Program-made: the position numbers and the translations under genes
Shown here: in pieces, positions 47,385 to 60,224 of the stretch
Layout of the letters: each line of letters begins with the position of its first letter
Position numbering within the stretch: position 1 is the first letter of the stretch
The notes under the pieces: model-generated
Databases searched by the model: none
Told to the model about the DNA's origin: nothing
What the model saw: only the letters and a program-made list of their open reading frames with translations
From: Blasia pusilla
Lineage: Eukaryota > Marchantiophyta > Marchantiopsida > Blasiales
Assembly (NCBI GenBank): GCA_050084515.1
Contig: CM114274.1
Coordinates: 23,126,001 to 23,190,000 of the forward strand
Direction of reading: 5' to 3'
DNA length: 64,000 bases

Positions 47385-48770
47385 TAGGAAGCTTGGGCCA
47401 AAGGCTGTTGTAACTAGAAAAGTTTAGTTGTTGCAATAAAAGAATGCATGGATTTGGATATTGCAATTTGTAAGTGGTAGTGCATGGCAATGAGTAGTTC
47501 TTTGTATGCTTAGGATATAAGTCAAGAGGATAGACAAGGAGTATTTGAGGTGGGAGATTGTATTTGGATAAAGCACCTAGAACATGACCAAGTATTGAAG
47601 TACTAACATGTAGGCTCGCCCTAGCGTCGCACCGTTGGCAGGGCAAATCACTCAATCTAGGGGCAATCTCACTCGTGAGTACATGAGTGAACTTAGTGAC
47701 ACTCTAAGTTGAATACAAGAGCGACCTAAAAGTAGCATGAATTGTGAACCACGTGAACATGTGTGATGTTTACAAGTAGTAAGCAAATGAAGTGTTAGCA
47801 AGGTTGCACACAGACAAAGTCCGTCTCCGCGGACCAGACATGTCCATCCTATGATCAAACATGCCCATCCTATGACCGGACATGTCCGTGTGAGCCCAGG
47901 TATCTGAGGCATGCACACAAGCCTGCATCCAAGCCTACATCCAAGCCCGATTGGAGCCCACACCCGTGGCGTGGCCCGCGGCGCAGACTGGGGCGGGCTT
48001 GATGCAAGCCTAGGCGTAAGCTCAGGGCCCGCAAAAAGGTCGGCCGGACCAAGTCTTGTTCCAACGGACCAACTTTTGCGAGATCTAAGCCCGCATGGCG
48101 AGCTTAATGCGGGCCTCGAGTCCGCGCTTGTCCGCTTGGAGCCTCCACCTACCCACGCCCAACCCGCCCTGAGCTCGCACCCTGCCAGCTTAGAGCCAAC
48201 GCCTAGCCTGCCCCTAGCTCACCATGTAGGCCACGCAACGAGTGCAAGCTCTGTTAGCTTGGGTCTAGGTGGCGGGCTCGGGGCAGGCTCCGAGAAGGGC
48301 TTGGATGCGGGCCGAGCATGTCCGAGGACATGTCTGTTTCCGTGCAACCTTGAGCATTAGGTTGCAGAATTAGTTAGCTTATTTGATAGGTGAGATTAGT
48401 TATAATTGATCTAGGCTTGTTGAAGTGGAGATGCTAAATGATGTTAAGTGTTGCACGTGACAACCTAAGACTTAAGCCAAAAAAGGAATTGCAGGTTAGC
48501 TACCAGAACGCAATTCGGTGTCAAGGGTCAACTTCCCATGTTTGTGTTGGTAAGGATATTAACCTTTAAAGAGGGATGAGTGTCGCAAACCTCATAACCA
48601 AACGAACGCCAAGCGGAACATTAGAACTTAAGCATGCTCACGCTAGGAGGATATCGCTTTCGGGTGGTCTCTTTGAAGAGTCCAAGAGATGAAACGCACA
48701 AATAAAGTTGTGCGTTTCAAGTGTTTATGGTGACAATAAGAAAATCTGGACCAAACGTCAACCAAAACTT
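47385..48770 (+). repeat. Old dispersed repeat related to 28800-29710
   Basis: Outside the MITE at 47798-48352, this stretch aligns block by block with the reverse complement of 28800-29710. Shared phrases include ggaagcttgggccaaa, agcacctag-acatgacca, gtgatgtttaca, gacttaagccaaaa and gggatgagtgtc. It is therefore part of the same LTR-like family, in opposite orientation. A B-type tail was not found at its right end. Confidence 0.65.
47798..48352 (+). mobile_element. hAT-type MITE, copy 3
   Basis: A 555-bp element starts CAAGGTTGCAC and ends GTGCAACCTTG. It lies between the 8-bp duplications AGTGTTAG (47790-47797) and AGCATTAG (48353-48360), 6 of 8 matching. The sister repeat at 28580-29710 lacks it and shows the empty site. 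The interior is GC-rich and longer than in copies 1 and 2, so it may have gained unrelated DNA. Confidence 0.75.
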
Positions 48771-50890
48771 GAGACGAGTTGAGTCTAAGAAGGTTGGTTG
48801 TCAAAGAGGTGAGAACTACATTTGGAACGCGATTAGCATGTGGAATTTTGATTCTATTTTGGACCATAACATTAAGTCTCAAGATGCATTTGGGACAAAT
48901 AAGATGGCATTGGAAAGCTTATTGGAAGCCAATTCCAACACAACAAAGATCTCAGCAAATGTTGTCGTATAGTAAAATCATTCATTATGTAAACTTCTCT
49001 CTCATTAAGTGTTAGAGAGAGTTTTATTAGTATTAAGTAATTAGCTTAGAAAAATAAAATTTCTATGTTTAAACCTCTTTAGGATGGCTCATTTACGCGG
49101 GCCGGACTTGAGGAAAATAGGTCATAAATAAGACATGGGAATATGAAAATAAAGTAGTGGGGTTAGTGTATTAATGAAAGAAAAGCAAAAGTAGTCTTGG
49201 TTGGTGGCTAGAATAGTTGGGGTAGTTTTGAGGATATAAAGTAAGATGATAAAGATATTTTGGAGGAGATAACATGTAATCTAATTTTGTCAAAATGGGA
49301 TTGGCTAAACCTTGAGATATAATTTTATCTTGTAAGATAAGATTAGATTACCCCTATTTTGTATTCTTGTGAATCCTTTGAGAGTATATAAAGAGTAGGG
49401 ACCTTCAAAGGTTCATCACCTTCTACTTCATTTCTTGAGTCTCCCTTGTTGTTCTTGAGTGGATGGAATTGGCTTGCTTGTTCTTCCAATGAGAATGGAT
49501 TACCTCTCTTGGGAGAGTAACTTGGTAGAGTTATATTCTTTGAGAGTTTCAAGAGTCTGATATGAGATGGTTATTTAGGGAGACTTATAGTCTTAAGGGA
49601 GTTCTGTCATGCTAGGGGTGGTGGATGGTTTTGGCTTGTTATTTTCCCAATGAGAGTGGACTACCCCTCTTGGGAGAACAACTCCGCCTAAACCCATTCT
49701 TCAAGAGAGTAGATGATGTCTGTTAAGTATGGATAGGGATAGAATATGAATTGTACCCAATTTTCCTTTCATTAATCCAAACCACATCAAGATTCTCTTC
49801 ATAGATAGGCACTGGTTTATTGGCTATCTAGTTTACCACTTTGGGAAGGCATTCATGAACCAGGCCATGTAATCTCCAACTCCGGTGATTCTTGCTATTG
49901 TCACGTACGGAAGGACATGGGATTGTATTTTGTATGTCTTTATATAACGATCCATGAATATTAATAGGCATGTTCGGGTAGAGTTCAACATTAGTTGTGT
50001 TATTTTTCTTGTATGCAAGCGTAAAATAGTTTATAGAGATTTGATAATTAGGAATTTTGAGATTCGATGTTATGAAGAAGTGATCGCTTTGGCACTATCA
50101 TTCGTGAGTCCTCTCATGAGAGAATGGAGAGTGTATATAATAATTTTGTACTGAAAAAGGAGAACTTCTCAGGGAGTTCACCTTGCATTAACCACGTCTA
50201 CCATAAGTAGATTTTTTTCCTTTCGCAAAGGAAAACTCTCGATACGACAACGCACAAGCAGAGGCTAAGATATTGGCTAAAAAATTTTATATGGGGAGTT
50301 GCAATTGGATTAAGGGCCAAAATGAGGGAAACGACTCTTTTTTTTCCTAAAGTTAGGGAGAGGGTGGTGATCCCCAAAAGTACTAGTATGTAGGAGTGTA
50401 TCCAAGGATTCTTGGGATCTAAATCCCACCTTGGGGCGCCATAGGGCAGCTCAAGGGCACAGAATGGAACGAGAGTTTGGTGATAGGACTCGAAACCCAA
50501 ACTTGATCTAAGGAAGTGGATCTCGAAAGTCACACTTGAATTCCAACTTGCGACTCATTTTAGTGAGTCTCAATTAGGGACTCATTGGAGATCCATTGGA
50601 TAGTTAGGACCACCACGTACACAGTTTGAGATTCCTAGATTGAACTGAACGTCTATCCCAAGTCTTGAGAGACTTGCTCGTATTGTCAAGCAAGAAACTA
50701 GGAACTTTGAGCTTGATGATAGGCCGAGTCGAGAGATTAGTGAAATTGAATGTTGATTGACCCAAACCCAATAAACGTGAGTAGGTGTTTGGATACATAT
50801 CAGTAGTAAGAGCGTATCCTACTAAAAGCACACTTTCGCAACACTAAAGATTTATGTTCAAGGAGAGTAGGCGCATAATACATGTTCTCA
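48771..50890. other. No gene recognised; TATA box and direct duplication
   Basis: AT-rich DNA without a recognised gene. A good TATA box (TATATAAAG, 49385-49393) is followed by two related segments about 160 bp apart (49457-49535 and 49619-49690) that share an aatgagagtggactacc-like core. This may be a remnant LTR promoter region. A 111-codon minus-strand frame at 50198-50533 has no known domain. Confidence 0.35.
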
Positions 50891-50894
50891 TATG

Positions 50895-51334
50895 TACCTT
50901 CTTCTTGAAGTAAAACTTTGCATTATCACACTTTATCCCACAATAATTGCACGATCCAAGGACCCTCTCTTGTTGACCTCGACTCCAACAATTTCCACCA
51001 TGACCACCTTGTGATTATATCTAAAACTAGTTAGAAGTTGATTGAGTGAAGTTATGTTGAGTGATTTTTCCTCCATATCTTTGATATCCACCATAAACAC
51101 AGAATCTTCTACCACAACCTCTATCTCTATTTTGATCCATTAACAACAAATAAGGTACTCTCTTGCATACTAGACGAGCTATTGCTGCCTACGCATCTTC
51201 TCACTAATTAACAATAGGATTGACTTTTGAAGGGTTGGACACTTCTCTCTTATAGAGATAGAGGTCTCAAAAGACTTGTAATCCTTTGGAAGGCCTTGAA
51301 GGGTGAACAAAATCATATCATCGTCTTCTATTAT
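50895..51334 (-). pseudogene. Ty1/copia gag remnant, 3' part
   Basis: On the minus strand, directly left of copy C, the reading IEDDDMILFTLQGLPKDYKS with FETSISIREKC is a copia-type gag (UBN2) motif. Farther on, CNYCGIKCDNAKFY near 50930 is a decayed zinc knuckle. The 5' part of the same gag lies on the other side of copy C at 60597-60900, so C inserted into it. Confidence 0.7.
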
Positions 51335-51338
51335 GACT

Positions 51339-51909
51339 TGTCATGCGAATCCACATCGTCATACAACATACATCACTGACATATCATACTCACATACATA
51401 CATAACATAGACGAGAGTATACACAAACACAAGTGTCCCACAACTGAAATCCGTGAAAGACCTACTGTCATAAAACACATATAGAATCACATACAATCGA
51501 GCCAAACCCACTCCACGATGGGAGAATCCACCATAGTCAAGAGCTACTCACTACCAAGGCTAACTCCCAACGCAACAGGCTCAACTCAAAGAACTAATTG
51601 TTCTTTGAGTGCACTCCACACTATATCCTCCAACCTAAGAGCGGGCCCTATTGGAAAAGTCACCCTCAACTGAGTAACCCCCAATCCTATATATGAAACC
51701 GCATCTCTACCTAGACACTACGGCCCTACATAAGGTATGGCCTCTACTAGCACACTATATTCTACGACATAATCCGTATGGTCATGACCGCTGTCGTGCG
51801 AATCCACATCGTCATACAACATACATCGCTGACATACCATACTCACATACATACATAACATAGACGAGAGCATACACAAACACAAGTGTCCCACAACTCG
51901 CCCCCCCTA
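51339..51909 (-). repeat. Copy C: purine tract, B1, A2, B2
   Basis: Minus-strand order: purine tract agggggggcga (about 51909-51898), B1 (106 bp), GC, A2 (345 bp), B2 (106 bp). B1 and B2 share TTGTGGGACACTTGTG at their start and GGATTCGCA(C/T)GACA at their end. The A2/B2 joint reads GGATTTCA-G-TTGTGGG. The layout is that of A and B although the sequences differ. Confidence 0.85.
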
Positions 51910-52071
51910 ACTGGAGGTTAGGTCCCTCTAACTCCCAAGTAGCCTTATACATCTACTACATGCTATACACCTTCGTGGGTGCATGAATCAGAAGGTCGGG
52001 TGCTAGGTTGCCCCATCGTTAGTCGCACATCTTTAATCCATACCATGCAAAGATCAAGTCATCTACATCTC

Positions 52072-53420
52072 CTAAGTACATCGAGGACAAACCCACCTTC
52101 CTGTAGGAACAACATCCATACGTGGAGTCAAACACATCATGTGCCAACCCCTAGAACACCGATCACACACCAACATACGGGCTGCGTCACCAGCAAACCC
52201 ACACAACATGCACCTCAAGCTAGCACGTATCATGGCTAAGCTTGGGTCAACAGTACCATCCACATTTGGAAGATGAGATGGCGCACAATTACGCACATGG
52301 TCCTTCCAAACAAATCCATCACGACCCTCCAACATGAGAACTCCATAAGCTAACACCTCGCGCACTCGTAAAATAGTGCGGCCTGTCGTCACATCCAACG
52401 TTGTCGGTGCAATCTGCTGCAAATAGACATAGTCCCCCACATGGAACCTACGAATCGATGGTCGATAACCTCCACCCTGAATGGTCGCATACCGCAACGT
52501 ATCCCTATGTTAAGCAATGGCAAGATTCTCAAAGGTTGTTGGCATAACTCTCCGAAAGAGCTCTGCCCGTTGAGAACACACTCTCATCCACATGTCTGGG
52601 TCATCAAGGTTCACTACCTCACTAGACTCCCGACGAATTGTTGCGGGCAAGTCTGGATCTCGGCCGTATAACAGAAAATAAGGTGAGAAGGAAGCCAAGA
52701 ATGCTTGGCGACTCAACCTATACCCCATGGCTAACCATGGCAACTGAATATCCCAGTCTCCAAGATGTCCCTTTTGTAGGGCATACTTGCGCAATGCCCT
52801 CTTCATCGTCTGAACCACACACTCAGCCAAACCATCCGCCTCAAGATGATCTCGAGACGTGGTCCGATGATCAATCAACGCCTTGTCACAAAAGACCTGA
52901 AACTCAACCTGAAACTCTATACCATGGTTGGTCAGCACTTCAACTGGTGCACCAAAATGACTAAGCACTCTATCAAGAAACGCATAAGCCGTTCCCTCAC
53001 TTGCCTTGTCAGGTAATGCCTCCAACTCAATCCACTTGGAGAAGTGCTCCACCATCACCAACACATATCGATGATGTCGTACAGTCAACGGTAACGGTCC
53101 CGCAAAGTCCACACTCCAACGGTAATCCAACCCTATAATGGCAAGGGGTGTAACTGTGGTGTAGGGGCATTGAATGATGCCCTCATCCGGTCATAAACCA
53201 TACAACATGACACCAACTATTGCACCTGAGTATGCATGCCACGCCACCAATACTGACCAAGGAGTAAGCTATACGTACGGTTTATCCCAAAATGTCCCAA
53301 CTCCTCATGGGCATGTCGCACAATGTGCTCTCTCTCAACCAAATACGACACTACTCGTACTCTACCATCCTTCCACACACGGAGAATATGTGTTCCCTCC
53401 AATCGATACCTCTTAGCACG
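52072..53420 (-). pseudogene. Copy C: DDE integrase with PHD finger
   Basis: The zinc-finger start HAHEELGHFGINRTYSLL (end of the 53217-53966 frame) is followed after a TAG by the core at 52510-53130: YRWSVDFAGPLPL has the first Asp, the second reads LTNHGIEF (Asp changed to Asn, so catalysis is lost), and ADGLAECVVQ has the Glu. After a TAA (CAA in A) the GPF-like module (FHVGDYVYLQQ, FVWKDHVRN) and an intact C4HC3 PHD finger (CMLC, CDRC, WHMMC, CPRC) close the protein at 52072. The PHD finger is the best preserved part of the three copies together with that of A. Confidence 0.88.
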
Positions 53421-53559
53421 TTGAAGAATACGGTCTCGTTCCTTGGCACTCACTATCCTTGGCATCCTATTGGACCGTAGGAACTCCAACACCAACGCAT
53501 CATCATGAATATCACATTGATCCGTACCACCATCTCCAACCTTAGGATCTGAAGGCTGG

Positions 53560-55191
53560 CCATCTACCCTCTGACTAGAGTAAGATGTCATGTGGTCCTC
53601 CATACTAGAGTCCACCCCTAACCAACATAAAAAGGCGGATGCATGCCAACCTGACACCATCTCCTCATCAACCTCGCCATGCCATCTAGCCCCAGTTGCA
53701 TCCTCTTGACTAATACATGGGTTCCTACTGAACCCATCAACATCAAGGTTGGCAACTCCATGTCTATGTACCACCTGGAAGTCATACTCTTGTAAGATAA
53801 GAGCCCACCGTGCAAGTTTCCCTGTAAGCTTGTCAGACTCCATCAACCACTTGAGCAGTTGGTGATCAGTAACAAGGGTAAACTGTGTGCCAAACAAGTA
53901 ACACCTAAAGTGTGCCACAACCCACACTACTGCCAAGCACTCTCCCTCATATGAATCAGAGCGCAACTCTTTGCTGCATTATTCGAACGACTTGCATAGG
54001 CCACCATAAACTCCATGTGCTCATCATCATGTTGTGTCAACACCGCTCCAAGTCCCAACCTACTCCAATCAATGTGTAACTGAAATGGGCGCCCTCTGAT
54101 AGGTCTCCTCAAGATAGGCGCCGCCACCAACTAGGCCTTGAGCTCCACAAAAGCTCTCTCCTGATCATCTCCCTAGTGCCACTCCTGATCTGATTTCAAC
54201 AATTGGTTCAAAGGCTTTGCCATAGCACTAAATCCCTTCACATACCTTCGATAGTAGTTCGCCAATCCCATGAATGCCCAAACTCTACTCACATCTACTG
54301 AACAAGGAAAAAGTGCAATAGCCTCCACCTTTGCTTGCTGAACTCCCAAACCACCTGGATAGATCACATGACCCAAGTACTCAACATCCTCATGGAAGAA
54401 CTTACACTTTCCTGGATGCAGACGTAGACCATGAGCTTTTAACCGCTCAAACACAATCTGCAAATGTATCTGATGCTCCTCCACCGTTTTACTGAACACC
54501 AAGATATCATCAATGTAACACCAAACAAAATCCAACCCTGCTAGGATCTTGTCCATCACTCTCTAAAACTCGGCAGGTGCATTCTTCAACCCAAAGGGTA
54601 AGAATTTCCATTGGTACAAACAATCCTTGCCATGAGAGTTGACACCCCAAAATGTTGTCTTGGCCTTGTCACTCTCTCGAATCAGCAACTGATGGTATCC
54701 TGCCCGAAGATCCAAAGTACTGAAAATCTTTGCCTGTCCCACCACATCAAAGATCTCTCAGGTGTAGGCATGGCATACCTATTAGCCTTGGTATGCCGAT
54801 TGATAGGACGGTAATCTCCACACATCCGCCTATCCGTGTAGTTGCCATGCACATCCTTTTTAGCAGGCATGAGAGTGGCTGATACAAACTCTCCATGCGA
54901 CAACTCCACTAATCCAGCCTCCAAAAGGTCCAACGTCCTACTCTGAATCAGGTCTCTCTCCATATCACTATATCGGTAGGGACGACGGAAGATTGGCGTA
55001 TCACTAGCCAAATCAATACGTATACTGGGTCCAACCAAAGCACCCAACTCCTTCATGCTAAAGGCAAAACAGATCCTATAAGCACGTAGGAACTGTGTCA
55101 AGCGTCGTTTCTCACCTCCCGTAAGCTTGGGCCCAAGTAATGGCTCCCGAGTCTCCTCCACTGGCACACTAGAGGGAGAGGATGATGCCAT
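53560..55191 (-). pseudogene. Copy C: reverse transcriptase and RNase H
   Basis: RT starts at 55191 with GPKLTGGEKRRLTQFLRAY. RMCGDYRPINRHTKANRYAM precedes a frameshift near 54765. FSTLDLRAGYHQL and LPFGLKNAPAEF end at a TAG (54563, CAG in A), and CYIDDILVFSKTVEEH carries the intact YIDD (54173-54559). RNase H is seen as VVAPILRRPI-type sequence at 53927-54130 and as GECLAVVWVVAHFRCYLFG and LILQEYDFQVVHR in 53217-53966. A TAG after EWH (54173-54175) is shared with copy B. Confidence 0.88.
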
Positions 55192-55197
55192 TGGCTG

Positions 55198-56784
55198 CTA
55201 CGCAACCCCCTCACAAGATAATACACCCTTAGCTACACCATCACTTGAGCAAATAACTCCTCCACCAGCATGAGCAACCAACTCCACATGCCCAGCCATT
55301 ACATCCCATTTACTCCAAGGATGCAAAATACGACTCTCCTCGCCCCCAACCGATGCCTCTACCGTCCCGGTAGCCATCGAGCTCATCACAAGGGGTGGAA
55401 GACCCACACACATAGTCCAAAGTCGACGTTGCTCGGCCATACCAAGACTCAAAATCCAAGTCAAACAATTCAGGTCCATGGCCTGACCCAACACATGACG
55501 TCGTGAAGCCTTAGAAATGGAAGCAACCGCTGTCACACCAGTAGCAAATCCCATCGCACGCTTTCTCTCATCAGCATTAGGATCCACCAATTGTCGCACA
55601 TAAGAATCCCATACAAGCCTGGGACCACCTTCACTGTAGGCATGTGATGAGGAAAAACTCACAAATATGGGTAGTGCCATCCTAGATTGGCTCACACGGT
55701 TCACCACTGCCATGGATGACCGATCAATAACCCTCACCATCTGAGAAAGTCGCCAAGATATCAAAATACTATCCCTTTGTAAGGCAAGGATCCCGCAAAG
55801 ATCGCATCATATGCTCCACGAGAACCTCCCTAGGCAACAAGTTTGTCCACCACAAGCGTGGGCGATGTGCACGCTGAGCCAACTCATGGTTGCATCCAAC
55901 AACACCTGGTCCAATCCAAGACCGCACCTCATGAACACTCGCCATCATCCGGTCCGAGTGTCATCCAACAATGGAACATTCTCCAGAATGTAAGCTGGAG
56001 CACGTGCCTGATGAACCTGAAGATGTCGTAACACCCGTAACATCTCCCAAAACAATCGAGACCTAGGGTCTTGTAATCCCTCACCACGACCAGCACGTGT
56101 ATGACCCTAACATGGCCATCCATCAATCACCAAATCCACAGGACCAACCCTCTCAAGATCCTACGCCCCCAAAAATGCAATGTGTGACGGCAAAGCACGC
56201 TGGTACCCACGAATAGCTGATGGCGGAAACAACTCAGGATATCTCCGCATCAATTGACCAATATGTCGGGATGAGACTCTCTGGGCCATCTCATCTTGCT
56301 CCACATACACGTATCTCTGCACAAGAATACCAATCTGCAACACTGCAGCCAAACCAGTGCTAATCCCACCAAAGAGATCTAACACACAAATGCCCTCCGG
56401 CGGATACTGCCATACAATAGGTAAAGTATCCAAAGGGGATAACCCAATTGGACTAGAAGTAGGAGTCCGCCGTGGGGCCTCCTCTTCCTCGTGAGGTATA
56501 ACAGCCTCACACCAAGCCTCCTGCACTAGGGGATCAGCCTCTTGCCGTAGTGCACCTCCTGAACTCCAAAGTGGCACATCCAACGACGAAGATGCCACTG
56601 TTGCAAAACTAGGGACCTCCTCTACCTCCTCATGCACAGGAGAATCCATAGCAGAAAGATTACCCTCCAAAAAGTCTCCTGGCCAAGTGACTACTCCACT
56701 AAAACCAGCCACAGATGCTAACACCGTTGGAAAAGACCCTCCTGGTCGAGCCCCATAAATAAATCTCACAGGAACCTCGCTCAT
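55198..56784 (-). pseudogene. Copy C: DNMT3-like methyltransferase
   Basis: Motif I VLDLFGGISTGLAAVLQIG with acidic YVYVEQDE (56161-56784). After a TAG, VDLVIDGWPC is followed by a stop where A and B have CAG (near 56115), directly after the catalytic Cys. LFWEMLRVLR and AYILENVPLLDD follow. The motif VIII region is frame-shifted (about 55800-55950). Motifs IX/X are intact in 55198-55764: DERKRAMGFATGVT, SKASRRHVLGQAMDLNCL. The order and domain position match A and B, so methyltransferase capture predates the split of the two subfamilies. After a TAG at 55198-55200 the frame leads in the same phase into RT. Confidence 0.85.
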
Positions 56785-56832
56785 ACGTCCATCCCCGGAG
56801 TGCCAACCAGGTCTATAAGATGCTTTCTCAGT

Positions 56833-57507
56833 CTAGTAATCCATCTGAAAACCCATCGGGTACAATACTGCTCCTCCAACTAGTACATCATACGACTCGA
56901 CTGATGTGACCACTGCAGGTACTCCCAACCGGGAGCTATCAGTCGCATGATCTGGTCTTAAATGTATAGAAAACTTCTCCCGTGTCATGAATTGAGACCT
57001 ATCATTGGCTCCTCCAAGTGATGTTTGAATCTGGAATGGGCAAGGCTCAAGCTCTGACCTCCAAATACCCAAACCAATACATGCGGCCTTTCCCAACATC
57101 AAAGGTTGGGCACCAGAGTCTAACAAGACTCTATCTGGTCTATACACCTATCCTGTAGGACTCACCAATCGGAATATCCCACTCCGGTTGTCCAACATAC
57201 ATACACCAGGTGTAAGCCTCTCACGAGCAATGGCTGGCCGGGCTGGTAATGCATCCATCTTCGTCGCTGGTGCCTGCCAAGTAGCACTGGTACTCAATGC
57301 TACATCTGACATAGAGGGTCGCTCCACCGCAACACCCTCATCCACCTCAACACATGTAGCAGTAACACCCCCACGTTCACACAACGTGGTTGCTAGCTGA
57401 AATACAGGAGCTAAGTCAACTCCTAAAGCCATCAGCTCTGTGGCCGAAAACAATGGGGATCCCAACACTGAAGTTGCCATCCGCATCTCTTTGATCGATC
57501 TTTGCAT
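56833..57507 (-). pseudogene. Copy C: aspartic protease
   Basis: VLLDSGAQPLMLGKAACIGL (56833-57147) carries the catalytic DSGA. SYDVLVGGAVLYPMGF ends the domain at about 56850, followed by a TAG. Upstream, 57148-57507 is the collinear linker (PARPAIARERL, IFRLVSPTG) in the same order as in copy B. Confidence 0.85.
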
Positions 57508-57509
57508 CC

Positions 57510-59210
57510 GTGTCTACTACACACGATGTAGATGCCTCAGTCTCCACTTTCGGCTCAATAGGCCGCGTAGGAACCATGGATGGAGTCCTAAGCACCTCAG
57601 ACAACAAGAATGACTGGGGAAGCCTAGCCTGCCTCCCAGCCTCACCCCTTTGTGGGTCCAACTCCACAGTAGCACCACGTGGCTCTGACGCTCGAGTGGC
57701 TCCTCTCGTAATTGCAGCTGATGCCTCAACCTGTGCTGCACTCGCCATATAAGAGAGATCATCCCCTCCATAAGATATGGAAGCCCCTGCTCCCGAACCT
57801 TATCTATGCTGGATACCAGCCATAGTAGCCATTTTGTGCTCCAACTGCTCAATCCTGGCAGCCATAGCTGACTCTGTCGTAGTGGTAGGAGTAGCCACCG
57901 TAGGCTCTGCAATCACTGGTCCACCTCTACCACCCCTACCACCTCTACCACCTCGGCCTCTCGGAGCTACTCCACCACGGCCGCGGCGTGATCTCAACTC
58001 TGGATGAAGATCAAAGCAACGTTCTCGAGGATGACCTGGTCTCCCGCAATGATCACAATAAGTTGGGGCCGACTGAGGCCCATCCTCCAAAGTCCATCTC
58101 CCATCCTCTTGGGGATAAAACCTCCTAACATGATCACCTCCACATGTCCAACATGACTGTCCTTACTGTGGGGCAGCAAATGAAGGCAATAGTCTCTGCA
58201 CAAGTGTCCATCTAGGACCTTGCTGAGGTCGTGTGTACCTCCCACGACTCCCACTACTACTACCACCACCACTACTACGAGAATGTGAGGTGGACTGCTG
58301 AACACGAGAAGTAGTAGTTGTATCCTTACTGAATGCGGATGTCACCACTCTCTCCTTCACCATGTTAAGCTCAATCTTCTCAGATAGAGCAAACACATGG
58401 GTCAATGTGGGTGAATCATCACTCATAAGAGTAGCATCACGTACCCTGCGGCGCAACTCTCTGTCCAAGATCCCATACCAAAACTGGACTATCTGAGCCT
58501 CAGTCACACCCTGGGTAACTGAAATCAAGCGTCGCATATGAGTGTATGCCTCACGAAGACTCTCACCAATCTTTCGCTCAAATTCTTGAAGACTCCTCAA
58601 CTTCTCTGTCTTCACTCCATAATAGTTCTTCTTCAACCTCTTGAAGAACTCTACAACCGGGCTGAACGATGGTGGGACACTAGTACCTCCACTAGTACCC
58701 CCACTGGTACCTCCATGGGATACCTCCATTGGTACCCCCACTCCGGCTTGTACTCGTACCACTCAACGTCGGGCTGGTTGGCATAGTAGAAGCACTACTA
58801 CCAATACCACCATGGGTGATAGACACATAGCCTGGAGAGCAATATTGTCTCTACGCCTCAATCTCAGCAACATGGTCCTTCCTAAACTCATGGTAATCAT
58901 CCATGGATGGTCCCTCCAAGTGTTGAAACAACCCCTTCCAAGCCAAGAAGGGTGTAAACAACGTGGCGTTCCGCAACCACGTATCAAACTCCTGCATGAA
59001 GTCCTCCAACTTAATGGTGCCCACTGCATCCGAGTATCATCGTGGGCCCTTCATGGCCCCATATATCCCGTCCATGTCCCAAATCAATGGAGCTGCAACA
59101 CTCGATAACAACGTAGAAGACTCGGTGTTTGGAAGACTCCTCTTCATCAACCGTCGGAAGTGGGAAAGGTAGTCGATACCTCAATCCACTCCATGTGAAA
59201 CCACCACTGT
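57510..59210 (-). pseudogene. Copy C: gag
   Basis: Capsid-like blocks on the minus strand: VGTIKLEDFMQEF and FTPFLAWKGLFQHLEG (about 58900-59030), then after breaks SLREAYTHMRRLISVTQG and FWYGILDRELRRRVRDATL (58163-58762). Two knuckles follow near 58150 (CWTCGGDHVRRF, last ligand lost) and 58030 (CDHCGRPGHPRERC, a full C-x2-C-x4-H-x4-C). A Gly/Arg-rich run lies at about 57930-57975. A short GGTS repeat (minisatellite, 58680-58740) lies before the capsid C-terminal part. Its end at about 57510-57748 resembles the pre-protease linker of B. Confidence 0.75.
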
Positions 59211-60212
59211 CCGCACCACGGTCCCCAACCAGACCACCAGACAGTTTCGTGATGACCAACGCCGATGCCGCACCACCACCAAATTACCACCACTAAGTAA
59301 CCAAGTGACGTCGATGTTGCTGTACTATTGTAGCTCTACTAGCTATGGGTGTAGGCAACCTAACCTATCATCACCACAAGAATCCTCCCACGGTCTACTG
59401 GTCATCACTCCAGCCTCATTACCAGTAGCACACAGGAGTAACACTACTCTGGGAATCAACGTCAACCCTAACAATGGGCGCGTAAGCAAGAAGCAATGAT
59501 GGAGAGGATCCAAACATAGGAAGTCCAACGACAACCCTCCAATCGCAAATGGAAATCAAGGTAACAATCCACCAAACGTGGCGCCCCCTAAATCCACAGA
59601 ATCCACCATACAATTCTAACGCAATAGCTACTCCGCTGCGGGTCGATGATATGTTAGTCTGACTCGCACCACCTGAAAATATCACCCGCATGGAGAGGCT
59701 ATACCATACTATGAGCTAGAGGTCCATCAACCAAAAACCTGAGATGCATAAAGCGCCTAACACATCTCCAAACAGCACCAAATGAGTTACACCAGTGTGT
59801 ACACTGGCATAGTTAAGAACTCAGCAGTTAAGCATCTTCCAAGCAGAATAGCCCAAAGATGGGTGATCAGTTATGCAACACTCAAATCACAAATCATGCA
59901 AAAAGTGCCTCACGCCCAAGCAAGCATGCTTGCTTGCTCATTACTCCGCCTCTCACGCCCACTCACCCTGAGCTACCACGAGTTGCCTCGAAGCCTCAAA
60001 ACGCCGAGACATGCCCCTATCGCCCTGTGACCAAATCCGGCGATCTGAAGCGCGTTGGAAAGCTCTCAGCAAGGCGCTTCTTTCCCAACCAACCACGCAC
60101 CAGATTCCCACCTCCAACATAGGCCACAAGCCACAAACATCCACGGCTGAGTACACAATCAGCCCTAACCAGATCCTAATGATCCACAATCGAAGCTACC
60201 ATTGATCTACTC
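59211..60212 (-). promoter_or_regulatory. Copy C: leader with palindromes
   Basis: The leader contains a perfect 20-bp palindrome built on CAAGCAAGCA (59917-59936) and the palindromic stem CCAGTGT-GT-ACACTGG (59792-59807). The sequence differs from the A/B leaders, but the presence of strong hairpins is shared. Dimerisation or packaging roles are inferred. Confidence 0.5.
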
Positions 60213-60224
60213 TAGTTCTTTGAG
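60213..60224 (-). promoter_or_regulatory. Copy C: self-priming primer-binding site
   Basis: On the minus strand, ctcaaagaacta directly follows A1 and is the exact reverse complement of tagttctttgag inside A1 (60388-60399). A TATA-like GATAAAG lies about 29 nt before that segment (60425-60430; GATATAG in A2). Both partners differ from those of A and B, yet pairing is kept. Confidence 0.72.
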
